This document shows positions 24,901 to 28,637 of a DNA stretch of 64,000 bases, piece by piece. The notes below the pieces were generated by a model. That model had not been told where the DNA came from. It made no database searches and saw only the letters and a program-made list of their open reading frames with translations. The first letter of the stretch is position 1. Every line of letters begins with the position of its first letter. This DNA is from Lucinisca nassula (lineage: Eukaryota > Mollusca > Bivalvia > Lucinida > Lucinidae). Made by a program: the position numbers and the translations under genes. The DNA lies in NCBI GenBank assembly GCA_963580285.1, contig OY757012.1, positions 170,831,994 to 170,895,993 of the forward strand. The letters are read 5' to 3'.

Positions 24901-26063
24901 ATGAGTCTTTAAACCGAGGTCCCGTCTCCGTATGATCTTAGCTGTTGGTGGGACGTAAAACTCAAACACTCACTCACTCAGGTTGTTTGTTCAGTGTTTG
25001 CATTGAAGCTCTATGTCTTGGACACCAAGGTTTATTGGCTAATGAAACTTCATACACACATCTATCAGGATACACTCATCTATTAATAGTAAACCTTGAC
25101 CTACTTTTCATGCTTGGCTGAACAATATTTAGTCTATGTGTTTAACTCCATTTATGTAATACCCAGGCCTGTAGGTTAATGAAACTTCATGCACACATCT
25201 GCCATGATGCACCCTGCCGAGTGAAGTGCACAGTTACTGACCTTGGAATAATTTTCGATCTTGGCTGAACAATTTTTTGTCTGTGCTTTAAGCTCTATAT
25301 CATAAATACCACCACCTGTAACAACATAACCAGTCAGTGAATTTCTTGTTCTCATTTTTGCTTTATCCCTTCAAGTGCTCATCACAACTAGCCAATGGGA
25401 TTTTTCAGAGAAAATAAGGCTTGACATTACATATAAATTATCTGCTAGGCAGATAATTTATATGTAATGTCAGGCTTTCGGAGAAAATAATTTACATGTA
25501 ATGTCAGGCTTTCGGAGAAAATAATTTACATGTAATGTCAGGCTTTCGGAGAAAATAATTTACATTTAATGTCAGGCTTTCGGAGAAAATAAGGCTTGAC
25601 ATTACATATAAATTATCTGCCTAGCAGATAATTTATATGTAATGTCAAGCCTTATTTTCTCCGAAAAAAAAAAAGATTGTAGTTTGCTTTGAAATTTCCC
25701 TTGTAGTTTGCTTTGAAATTTCCCTAAGTCCTTGAAGTGTTAAATTCACAACTTTTCAGATAAGTTCAATGACAGTAAATTGTTCTATTTTCAGATGTTA
25801 TATTTTTCATTTTCCTATATCAGCGCTATATATACCGTGTTGATCCAACTAGAGTTAATGAATTTGGCACCAGTCAAGAAATGTTAGAACAAAATGGAGA
25901 CACAGTAAAAGCAATAGAAGACAAACAGAATGAGCTTTTAGAACAAAATGGAAAAACTGTGAAAGACAAAGAAGAATCAGAAAACCAGTCAGAAGAAACA
26001 GGAGATAAAGAATTGGATGAATTACCACCGCCAAAACCAGCAATAGAAAAGAAGCAAGACTAA
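6802..26063 (+). CDS. CLPTM1: CLPTM1, C-terminal two thirds (nine exons, partial gene)
   Basis: Join of 6802-6919, 8471-8573, 9601-9742, 10617-10710, 16781-16971, 19333-19428, 21320-21455, 24213-24380 and 25795-26063 gives 1317 nt: 438 residues and a TAA stop, with every phase joining. The translation follows the animal CLPTM1 family throughout: HWHPNLTINLIDDHT, the PYLLGLTIIISIVHSVFEFL membrane segment, SLEGLSVRSVFF, the KGWYSWVLNMLYGFLLTFG segment, PQLFINYKLKSVAHLPWRML and YRVDPTRVNEFG. The N-terminal region keeps sequons (NLT, NDT, NLT) expected in the ER lumen; about five hydrophobic segments follow (roughly residues 129-146, 170-188, 194-210, 253-274, 279-300). Vertebrate CLPTM1 is an ER multipass protein that restrains forward traffic of GABA-A receptors; that role is family knowledge, not shown here. 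The first exon shown starts in phase 0 with no ATG, so the 5' exons lie before the window. Confidence 0.94.
7039..7232 (+). mobile_element. SINE-3 copy, diverged, in CLPTM1 intron
   Basis: GAGTACTGGTAAACAGCTTAG, CTGCACAGGCAAGTGGTG, GAGATGTCATTTCATCTCAA and ACATCTCCAAAATGACCTAA follow the family order; the tail is CAACACAAACAAACAA. Confidence 0.7.
7430..7815 (+). repeat. Pyrimidine-rich repeat split by SINE-4
   Basis: ATGGGCAAGGTCC..TGCAAAAGGG, then a TTTCTTTTGTTGCTTC..TCTTCTTTCCTCTC tract, then after the SINE GTGATGAAGCAAAATGACCCACAAG. The same order without the SINE is at about 20740-20990 (AAATGGCCAAGGCCTGCTAT..GAGATGATGCAAGATGACCCACAAGG). The 20.7-kb copy is therefore the empty site. Confidence 0.6.
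7590..7765 (+). mobile_element. SINE-4 with Thr-like tRNA head
   Basis: The head GCCTCCGTGGTGCCGTGG, TTACGCTACTCGCCTTGTAA, box B-like GGATCAATTCC and body CTTCTCCAGACTTTCGGATG, GTTGGTGGGACGTAAAA end in (CACT)n. The anticodon position reads TGT. Other copies: 24818-24982 plus; 36712-36850, 47255-47408, 49085-49238 and 56722-56835 minus. Confidence 0.8.
7808..8116 (-). mobile_element. TTAA-1 MITE, expanded and diverged copy
   Basis: The left end CCCTTATCCTGATGAACACAACAACCCCTATC and right end AGTGGGATAAGGATTAA fit the TTAA-1 family. Inside, the hairpin core (AAACAGTGTAGATCCAGATC) is present about three times (7841-8010), so this copy has an internal hairpin amplification. Confidence 0.6.
8121..8360. 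mobile_element. TIR element, non-coding
   Basis: CCCCGTCAAGCGATTTTG at the left and CAAAATCGCTTGGCGGGG at the right are inverted repeats. An inner hairpin pairs GCGAGCAGCGAAGGTTC with GAACCTTTGCTGCTCGC. The short open frame across it is a by-product. Confidence 0.7.
8471..8573 (+). CDS. CLPTM1: CLPTM1 exon b
   Basis: Acceptor TATTGTAG ends at 8470. The donor GTTAGA at 8574 is weak, but the phase requires it: the leftover AA joins the first A of the next exon to make Lys. It encodes YRPVLYFNDYWNLNTEYQPV and a NDT sequon, the FNDYWNL block typical of the family. Confidence 0.9.
8604..8958 (+). mobile_element. SINE-1 split by PAL-1 (8604-8645 and 8786-8958)
   Basis: The head TTCTGTAGTTCAGTCAGATG, CATGTCTGACTGGTGAT is followed by a PAL-1 insertion, then AGGTCACAGGATTGATACCT, GGTCAGCAACATT and the SINE-1 body to CTGCCCAGGAAG. 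The A-box and B-box halves are separated by the insert. Confidence 0.75.
8646..8785 (+). mobile_element. PAL-1 fragment inserted in SINE-1
   Basis: It runs GCAGACGCAAAAGCTGCTCAC, TTTTTTCAGCAAAAATACC, CTAGAACAGTTAACAATATG, ACCACTAACGAGCTCGTTAA and TTTGAACAACTGGCCCC, the 3' half of the family. Confidence 0.75.
9299..9527 (+). mobile_element. PAL-1 copy
   Basis: GGCCTGTTGTTCAAAACTAA, AAATATGGCAAATATGCTAA-like, TGCTGAAAAAATGTGAGC, TTTTTCAGCAAAAATAGC and GCTTTGAACGGCTGGGA. It is preceded by a small perfect hairpin, ACAGGCCCCTCTGTGAGGGGCCTGT, spanning its left end. Confidence 0.75.
9601..9742 (+). CDS. CLPTM1: CLPTM1 exon c
   Basis: Acceptor CATTACAG ends at 9600 and donor GTAAAG starts at 9743. 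It encodes VLNLTLIYSPISLFRWQMYA and then an acidic linker, LEEDSDQDSLK, as in other CLPTM1 proteins, where this block precedes the first central membrane segment. It ends in phase 0. Confidence 0.93.
9743..10615. other. CLPTM1 intron with one hairpin-core relic
   Basis: At about 10097-10165 there is a degraded hairpin (TGTGTGGATCCTGATCAGAC..GTCTGATCTGAGTCCACA) of the shared core. The rest shows no feature. Confidence 0.45.
10617..10710 (+). CDS. CLPTM1: CLPTM1 exon d, membrane segment
   Basis: Acceptor TTTTTCAG ends at 10616 and donor GTAATG starts at 10711. It encodes LETNPYLLGLTIIISIVHSV then FEFLAFKN, a near-exact family signature and a clear membrane helix. One nucleotide is left over, which makes Asp with the next exon. 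The next intron is the longest here, about 6.1 kb, and holds several nested repeats. Confidence 0.95.
10959..11150 (-). mobile_element. TTAA-1 MITE copy
   Basis: It holds the hairpin AACAATGTAGATCCAGATCA / TGATCAGGATCTACATTGTT (10981-11043) with GGCTTCTGAAGAAGCC in the centre, then CAAGTAATCTGATTGGTTG, GTGGGTGTGGC and the end CAGCAGAACAAGGGTTAA. The arms carry A and T at the variable position. Confidence 0.75.
11213..11391 (+). mobile_element. TTAA-1 MITE with shortened hairpin
   Basis: The ends are TTAACCCTTATCTTGCTG and CAGCAAGATAAGGGTTAA, an 18-bp perfect inverted repeat including the TTAA. The interior has AAGCCACACCCATTTCTG, CAACCAATCAAATTACTTGA and AAACAGTGTAGATCTGGATC, where the inner stem is deleted. 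TTAA target and CCC ends suggest piggyBac-type mobilisation. Confidence 0.8.
11420..12115 (+). repeat. Three N-type hairpin-core repeats in tandem
   Basis: Hairpin cores lie at about 11441-11510, 11748-11783 and 11938-12004, each with N-type flanks (TGACACCCCTA, AATTTCAAAGTRGA, GGGTCATTGGCAAACAGTG, GTTCAACCATTTTCT). The third has the inner stem GCCGCAGAAAGCAGC. They may be local duplications. Confidence 0.6.
12126..12246. repeat. Large palindrome, TAATTTCGTATTGGCCCAG family
   Basis: The left arm TAATTTCGTATTGGCCCAG..CAGGTCCGAGGTC pairs with the right arm GACCGAGGACCTCTAACTGGGCCAATACGAAATTA. The centre CGAGGCCGAAGGCCGAGGCC is GC-rich and self-pairing. A second copy is at 48185-48345. Confidence 0.75.
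12387..14226. mobile_element. TIR element carrying HEL-d
   Basis: The left end CCTGGCCCCGAGGTTATAAA, ACATTTTTTATGCTCAACTC and the right end (reverse complement) match over about 40 bp. Removing the inserted element at 12537-14116 leaves a short non-coding element of about 260 bp with GAGGTTATAAAACATTTTT ends. Confidence 0.65.
12537..14116 (+). mobile_element. HEL-d: Helitron-like element of ~170-bp units
   Basis: The 5' hairpin TATAGCCCCGCTTTGAAAAAGTGGGGCTATA is followed by CCGTGATTCCG repeats. The units are TCCATAACTCGAAAACCGTT, GATATTTTCATGAAACTTCA, CACAAATGTTAAGCACCATG, TGTGCAGAGCGCAGGAACCA and GGAGTTATTGCCCTTTGAAC. The 3' end is the hairpin GTCAGATCCTCTGAC then AGCTCTAG and T. Every long frame inside follows the unit period and is not a gene. 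Confidence 0.75.
14255..14495 (+). mobile_element. SINE-3 copy
   Basis: CACTAGTACTGGTAAACCGC, CTAAGCCTGCCCAGGAACCG, CGAGGCGGACTGTCCATGC, CATTTCATCTCAATGTCGGG, AAAATTGGAAGCAACGTCTC and GACGTTAAACCTCAAATCAA. Its 5' end joins a relic of the hairpin core (CAGTCTGATCTACACT). Confidence 0.8.
14835..15082. mobile_element. TTAA-3 palindromic MITE
   Basis: The ends TTAAGGGGAATGGGAACACC and GGTGTATCCATTTCTCTTAA are inverted repeats including TTAA. The inner palindrome is TTTGCTCCTCAGGAGCAAA, with outer arms GGGGTCTACTCTTAAAG / TTTAAGAGTTGACCCC. Other copies: 21567-21804, 27525-27777, 49471-49666, 51222-51462, 53311-53562. Confidence 0.75.
15273..15904. mobile_element. TTAA-2 MITE, copy 1 (632 bp)
   Basis: The ends TTAACCCTTTACCACTCAG and CTGAGTGGGAAAGGGTTAA are inverted repeats with the TTAA included. 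It carries no coding sequence, and contains GCGGCCGGTTGGGCC, a GAGGGGGGCGATGCCCCCCTTC hairpin and a run of about twelve G near the right end. It is nearly identical to copy 2, which starts 118 bp later. Confidence 0.85.
16022..16655. mobile_element. TTAA-2 MITE, copy 2 (634 bp)
   Basis: It has the same ends and interior as 15273-15904 in the same orientation. I see only a handful of differences, such as CCCATAATTTTT against CCCAAAATTTTT and the length of the G run. The flanks outside the TTAA sites differ, so this looks like two insertions rather than one long tandem duplication. Confidence 0.85.
16781..16971 (+). CDS. CLPTM1: CLPTM1 exon e
   Basis: Acceptor TATTTTAG ends at 16780 and donor GTAAGA starts at 16972. 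It encodes IQFWRSRKSLEGLSVRSVFF followed by two hydrophobic stretches around VFQSLVVVLYVMDNET and ISVCIGLLIEIWKIHKV. The upstream acceptor lies only about 125 bp after the second 633-bp TTAA element. Confidence 0.95.
17030..17170 (+). mobile_element. SINE-5 fragment
   Basis: GCCTCGCTTGAGTCACATGTGAGATGCC, CAGGGTACTCTGG and ATGATCGGCTCAAAATAAGT correspond to 53085-53270 (plus) and 32850-33048 (minus). Confidence 0.55.
17310..17508. mobile_element. TIR element with central hairpin
   Basis: The ends CTGTATTAAGACCACCTTTGG and TAGGTGGTCTTAATAGGGG are inverted repeats. The centre TGGTACTGTTCAAAAGTGGTC / GACTACTTTTGAACAGTACCA is a near-perfect stem (17338-17387). A related, more degraded piece is at about 45475-45830. 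Confidence 0.7.
17740..17880 (+). repeat. Hairpin-core relic with O-type flank
   Basis: CAAACTGTCAGGGTCTATAC, CATCCAGATATTTTTAGACA, CAACAGAGTA, GAACAAGTAT and GTGTCCGAATATTTAGGGTA are the 3' half of the O-type repeat. Only one arm of the hairpin remains. Confidence 0.55.
17948..18926 (+). mobile_element. HEL-e: Helitron-like element with C-run/G-run 5' hairpin
   Basis: It opens with a run of about 24 C, then CAAACAAAGTTGGGGGGGGG and a further G run (17953-18018), forming a very GC-rich stem, then GTCCGTCCGAAAGTCCGTCC. A block at 18093-18295 recurs at 18690-18890 (GAATGTCACCATATTTTGCA, GATGAGCTGCTTATGCTACA). A 68-bp tandem (CCATTTTTGTGCAATTCTTG) lies at 18399-18535. The 3' hairpin is AATAAGCAGTGCTTATT. 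Confidence 0.65.
19140..19267 (+). mobile_element. TTAA-1 MITE, 5'-truncated copy
   Basis: Hairpin CAAACAATGTAGATCCTGAT / ATCTGGATCTGCACTGTTTG (19164-19230) with centre GGCTTCTTCAGAAGCC, then the right end CAGCAGGATAAGGGTTAA. The arms carry T then A, the opposite order to 10981, as expected for the opposite orientation. Confidence 0.7.
19333..19428 (+). CDS. CLPTM1: CLPTM1 exon f
   Basis: Acceptor GTTCCCAG ends at 19332 and donor GTAAGG starts at 19429. It is exactly 32 codons, phase 0 to 0. It encodes IDRDNPWFGVVPKVKLEDKS and TYTESHTKKYDT, matching the soluble loop of the family. Below the usual ORF length, it is identified by homology and splice sites. Confidence 0.9.
19480..19690 (-). repeat. 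N-type hairpin-core repeat
   Basis: TATTTAGCAGGAGCCCCAAT, AAATTTAGGGGTGTCAG, the hairpin 19571-19641 (CAAACAGTGAAGGCCCTGAT..AAGGCCTTCACTG) and CCTGCTTTGGGGTTTC. The order matches 51730-51910. Confidence 0.65.
20232..20395 (+). mobile_element. PAL-1 copy, strongly diverged
   Basis: GCAAATATGCTAATATATTTGCTGAAAAA, CTAGACCATTTAATG, CCTCTAACAAG and CAATGCTTGAAACAACTAG keep the family order. Confidence 0.5.
20740..20990 (+). repeat. Pyrimidine-rich repeat (empty site of the 7.4-kb copy)
   Basis: AAGGCCTGCTATCTTTGCAG, a TTTCTTCTGTTTCTTTAC..CTCCTCTACTTCTCTTC tract and GAGATGATGCAAGATGACCC. It is uninterrupted here. The 75-residue frame is compositional. Confidence 0.5.
21005..21300. mobile_element. 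MITE with GTGGGTACTCGTTAGAACCG hairpin
   Basis: ACCCCTTAAACCCCACTTTAT, GCGGTTTACAGGGGTATACA, the hairpin GTGGGTACTCGTTAGAACCG / CGGTTCTGACGAGCACCCAC (21138-21191) and CATTTTGGAGATGCG. Related copies: 20570-20700, 26330-26410 with 26755-26860, 46700-46757, 47040-47122, 49730-49960, 53650-53700, 54405-54470 and 57478-57545. Confidence 0.65.
21320..21455 (+). CDS. CLPTM1: CLPTM1 exon g, membrane segments
   Basis: Acceptor TCTTTCAG ends at 21319 and donor GTAAGT starts at 21456. It encodes MAFKYLSWLLFPLLGGYAIY and then VEQKGWYSWVLNMLYGFLLT, two membrane helices that are highly conserved in CLPTM1. The Met here is internal, not a start. Confidence 0.95.
21567..21804. mobile_element. TTAA-3 MITE in CLPTM1 intron
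   Basis: The ends are TTAAGGGGAATGGGAACACC and GGTGTTCCATTCCCCTTAA. The centre TTTGCTCCTGAGGAGCAAA is palindromic. It begins 112 bp after exon g. Confidence 0.8.
22066..22390. repeat. 51-bp minisatellite, about six units
   Basis: The unit is [CT]GTATTTTCTGTTTGTATTG then GGAAGGTAAATTACCATCAA then AATTAGCCTTC, 51 bp. One unit is shortened by 4 bp. Because 51 is a multiple of three, both strands show repetitive open frames; these are not genes. It sits in the CLPTM1 intron between exons g and h. Confidence 0.9.
22392..22600 (+). repeat. O-type hairpin-core repeat
   Basis: Hairpin 22405-22470 (CAAACAGTGTAGATCCAGAT..CATCAGGGTCAGCACTATTTG), then CATCCAGCTATTTTTAGACA, CAACAGCGGGTAG, GAACAAGTATGGTAAGGGGTTGA-like and GTCCGAATATTTAGGATAAA. 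The arms carry A and T at the variable position. Confidence 0.7.
22622..22908 (+). mobile_element. SINE-3, near full-length
   Basis: TTGGGGCTTGAAGAATAAATG, GAGCTGAATCCGACCGCACA, CGAGTACTGGTCAACCGCTT, AAGCCTGCCCAGGCAAAGTG, GAGATGTCATTTAATCTCAA, AAAATTGGAAGCAACGTCTC, GACGTTAAACATAAAATCAA and a CAAACAAACC tail. Confidence 0.8.
23256..23499 (+). mobile_element. PAL-1, best copy
   Basis: The ends GGGGCCAGTTGTTCAAAACT and GCTTTGAACAACTGGGCCC are inverted repeats. The core TGAAAAAATGTGAGCAGCTT, TTGCGGATGCAAAAGCTGCT, CACATTTTTTCAGCAAAAAT is a long perfect stem. Nearly the whole element is a foldback with no gene. Confidence 0.85.
23679..23862 (-). mobile_element. TTAA-1 MITE, degenerate ends
   Basis: CTTATCCTGCTGATCACAAC, AACCCCTACCTTTGCAAACAG, a hairpin with a deleted inner stem (23714-23764), CAAGTAATTTGATTGGTTG, AGAAATGGGTGTGGCTTAA. 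Confidence 0.65.
23951..24189. mobile_element. TIR element ending next to CLPTM1 exon h
   Basis: The left end GAGCCAGCGCATGACAAAAC, CTACAATAAGAC and right end GTCTTATTGTAGGTTTTCTT, GTGCGCTGGCTC form a 32-bp inverted repeat with one or two mismatches. Inside, CAGCCTGTGCAGATGCACAGGCTG is a hairpin. The right end is 23 bp before the exon. A partial relative is at 52790-52835. Confidence 0.8.
24213..24380 (+). CDS. CLPTM1: CLPTM1 exon h
   Basis: The acceptor TCTTTCAG ends at 24212 and donor GTAAGT starts at 24381. It encodes TPQLFINYKLKSVAHLPWRM and LTYKALNTFIDDIFAFVIKM, the most conserved part of the family. A TIR element ends only 23 bp before this exon (see 23951-24189). Confidence 0.95.
24505..24630 (-). 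mobile_element. SINE-1 fragment, minus strand
   Basis: CCCTTCTTGAATCGTCAGAAG, GAGAGAATGACCGTAGAAAA, CATGATCAGTCTCCACC, AATAATGTTGCTGACCC, GGAATCGAACCTTCGACC, GATCACCAG: the 5' half of SINE-1 reversed. Confidence 0.7.
24818..24982 (+). mobile_element. SINE-4 copy
   Basis: GAAGCCTTCGTGCTGTATTG, GTTATGCTACTCGCCTTGTA, GTAGGATCGATCCGGGGC, TTGGATGAGTCTTTAAACCG, GTTGGTGGGACGTAAAACTC and a CACTCACTCACTCA tail. Confidence 0.8.
25370..25742. mobile_element. Foldback element with internal 34-bp tandem
   Basis: Two hairpins of the type GACATTACATATAAATTATC / GATAATTTATATGTAATGTC (25420-25475 and 25585-25650) flank four units of GGCTTTCGGAGAAAATAATT TACATKTAATGTCA. The outer ends CCTTCAAGTGCT and the reverse of CCTTGAAGTGTTAA pair. 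A related degraded copy is at about 10778-10958. Confidence 0.65.
25795..26063 (+). CDS. CLPTM1: CLPTM1 terminal exon with acidic/basic tail
   Basis: Acceptor ATTTTCAG ends at 25794. The exon encodes DVIFFIFLYQRYIYRVDPTR and VNEFGTSQEM, then a poorly conserved charged tail ending ELPPPKPAIEKKQD and TAA at 26061-26063. A PPPKP...KK(K/Q)D end is also seen in vertebrate CLPTM1. The tail contains an internal duplication, LEQNGDTVK...LEQNGKTVK, 19 residues apart. Confidence 0.94.
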
Positions 26064-26570
26064 AGACAGTAAACAAAAAACCAAAAAAAAAAAAAAAAAA
26101 AAATAGTGATAATAGAAAGCCAAAACTTACAAATGGTCATAATTTATGGTTTTAATTAATGCATAAAGTTATCATGTCCTGAGCTTTAATTTTTAGGCAG
26201 TTTAAAAAAAAAGAACATGGAAATGTAGTTGTTAGTAAATAGTTTATTCAGATTGTGTTGTGTGTGTTGAAATGTTCATGCTTAAAGCATTTACCTTCAG
26301 AAAGTCATTCAAGTTGATGTCATCACATTAACAGGTCTGTTTTTAATGAATACCTCTGTAAACCCGTCTCTATATTGTGAAAAGGGTGGGGTTTAACAGG
26401 GGTATATTTACATTTCCAGTGTAAAGTCTAATGTAAACCTGTAGAAAACAATGTAGTTCATACTTCCATGAATGCATCAAGTCACATGATTTTCAGTGGT
26501 GTCAAGAGACGTAAGTCTAAACTATGGTTCTGTGATGAGGGACAAAGAATGTAAATATAAAAAATAAACT
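26064..26570 (+). other. CLPTM1 3' UTR, probable
   Basis: After the stop there is an A-rich tract (about 26082-26103), then AT-rich sequence without open frames. An AATAAA lies at 26563-26568. No transcript evidence is available, so the 3' end is a guess. A broken copy of the GTGGGTACTYGTTAGAA hairpin family begins within this stretch (about 26330-26410). Confidence 0.5.
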
Positions 26571-26573
26571 TAA

Positions 26574-26700
26574 TTTTTCTGCTTTTCATGAAAGTATGAA
26601 CGACTGCGGGTCGCTAGCAAAGTTCACATGAACCCCTTTGGGGTTCATTTACTTTGCATGCGACACACTGCACTCATACTTTCATGAACAGCAGAAAAAT
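26574..26700. repeat. Palindromic element after CLPTM1
   Basis: TTTTTCTGCTTTTCATGAAAGTATGAAC and GCACTCATACTTTCATGAAC, AGCAGAAAAA are inverted repeats; the centre ATGAACCCCTTTGGGGTTCAT is a strong hairpin. Confidence 0.7.
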
Positions 26701-26859
26701 AAAATTTGTTTCCTAAATACATTATTTCCTATTTTTGCTCAAAAACAAAATGTGGTGGTTCTTACAAGCACCCGCAATCTATATTTGTAGCAGAAATAAG
26801 AAAATATTTCACATTTTCATCAGAACAAAATGTCTGCTTGGACCCATTGTGTTATCCTA

Positions 26860-27240
26860 ATGAATTCAGAGAATTCCATATTCAAACACCAAAGACAAAG
26901 TTTTGTAACCTTCAGATCCAATTTCTAAAAGCTGTTTGGTAGTCTTCTTTAGGTACCTGTTGGAGGCATAGATAAATCACGCTGCCAAGTGCACTTCTGG
27001 ACTTTCTGGACATTATTTCTTTCCAGAAAGCATTTTCTTGAGTCTTGGAAACAAGGAAAAGTTGCATGGGCTCCGGGTTAGGAGAATAGGGAGGATGATT
27101 TACAACCTCGACCTTTTCACCAGCCAAATACTTCCTCACAACCTCAGACTTGTGAGAGGAGGCATTGACATGGATCAGGTGTACTCCTGACCAACCTTTG
27201 CTTGGATGCCTTTACTTTCTTTAGCACAGCACTCTTATAG
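26860..27240 (-). pseudogene. mariner-type transposase relic, C-terminal part
   Basis: On the minus strand the frame reads GWSGVHLIHVNASSHKSEVV, RKYLAGEKVEVVNHPPYSPN, then SRKSRSALGSVIYLCLQQVP and KEDYQTAFRNWI. This matches the end of Tc1/mariner-family transposases around the HDNA..PH and HPPYSPDL motifs; here HDNA has become HVNA and PDL has become PNP, so two catalytic Asp are lost. The N-terminal half is not recognisable. Confidence 0.8.
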
Positions 27241-27524
27241 ATCTAAAAGGATTCCTGCTTGTACAGAAGGCAGATGATTGCATTTAGTATAAGATTGGTT
27301 AAATAATACATGTCCGAAACAAAACTTAACAAAAGAAAATCCGTATCTGCTGATAAAATTGGGTTGAATGTTGACTGGCTTCATATTCATATTGCTATCA
27401 TGCTTATACATATATACATGTCATTTTAACATGAGTGATAATTTGTTTGATGTTGTAAAAATGTTCTCATGGTGATAAACAGATAAATTCACAGAAACTA
27501 TTACAAAATGAGTTTTCAGTTCCT

Positions 27525-27777
27525 TTAAGGGGAATGTGTGCACCTTCAGGGGAGGCAACTCCTGCAAAAGTGTTTTTGTCTCCCATCTCATTAGGGGTCA
27601 ACTCTTAAAGGAAAGAATTTGCTCCTCAAATTGGCTCCTAAGGAGCAAATTCTTTCCTTAAGAGTAGACCCCTTTCTCAGTGGGACTGAGCCTATAGAAA
27701 AGCAAACAGGAAGTCCCAAAAGTTGTCTCCCTTTGAAAAATGGCAGAAAAATGTGCCAGGTATTCCCATTCCCTTAA
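27525..27777. mobile_element. TTAA-3 MITE
   Basis: TTAAGGGGAATGTGTGCACC at the left and TATTCCCATTCCCTTAA at the right; the centre holds TTGCTCCTCAAATTGGCTCC, TAAGGAGCAA. It has the full order of family blocks. Confidence 0.75.
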
Positions 27778-27854
27778 CCCTTCCACTAGCTTTTGAAGTC
27801 GCCATCTTCAGTTTTGTGTTGCTTGCAACTGGAGTTTCACATGTCACTAAAACA

Positions 27855-27930
27855 GAATGGCATACAGTATAGACCTAGATGAGACAGCTCACTGTGAGCC
27901 ATCTCATCTGGATCTACACTGTTTGCCTAA
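27855..27930. repeat. Hairpin core, perfect-stem variant
   Basis: CATACAGTATAGACCTAGAT, GAGACAGCTCACTGTGAGCC, ATCTCATCTGGATCTACACT, GTTTG. Both arms carry A at the variable position, so there is no mismatch. Confidence 0.65.
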
Positions 27931-28186
27931 GTATCTGTACCCAGCTACAGGGTTCCAATGTAAAGGCTACACTTGTCCTTCAGCATGCTGTAGGCGACTT
28001 TAGTTGCACAAGGGGGTGGTCCAGCTTGACCAACTTATAACACTCATAAGAAAGCGGATGAGCTTCTCCTTTACAGGAGAGATTGTTCTTTCCTGCAAGG
28101 GCACAGGTTTTACCCACATTACCGGCTGTTTGATTTTACACCCAGAAATGCCGTTAAAAATTGACCATATTTCAGATACCAGTCTT

Positions 28187-28637
28187 CAGTTCCTGAACAA
28201 ATTATTTGTCTAAATCGCGATGGAAGTAAGGGCGAAGATTGCAGCTGTGTAAGATCAATTCAAGCCCCCCAGTGGAATTCCTTCCACTGACCGTTCCAAG
28301 GCGGTCCTTCTGTTGTGGTTTATTTTTGTTATGGTTTGTCTTTTGAGTGTATGTATCGCTTATATTATTTTGTTTTGGATAGCCAATTGGCCATTTTGTG
28401 GGAAAGTAACTGTCCTTTTGGCTTACCACTATTGATGTTTCCATTAGGGTCTAGAGTATTTCATGTCTGTGTTTCTTTCCTGTCAAAAAAGAAAGTAACT
28501 GTCCTTTTGGCTTACCACTATTGATGTTTCCATTAGGGTCTAGAGTATTTCATGTCTGTGTTTCTTTCCTGTGGTGTCACTGATGAGAGCTGTGGGTTGA
28601 TCGTATTGATTCCTGGTCACTGCCTTCACTTCTTTTT
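28187..28637 (+). repeat. REP-J copy with internal duplication
   Basis: GGAAGTAAGGGCGAAGATTG, CAGTGGAATTCCTTCCACTG, TTATTTTTGTTATGGTTTGT, TTTTGGATAGCCAATTGGCC, GAAAGTAACTGTCCTTTTGG, GGGTCTAGAGTATTTCATGT. The last 100 bp are present twice. Other copies: 31870-32155 with 32505-32725, 61728-62190, and 42205-42365 reversed. Its class is unknown to me; the HEL-f element starts exactly at its end. Confidence 0.6.
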
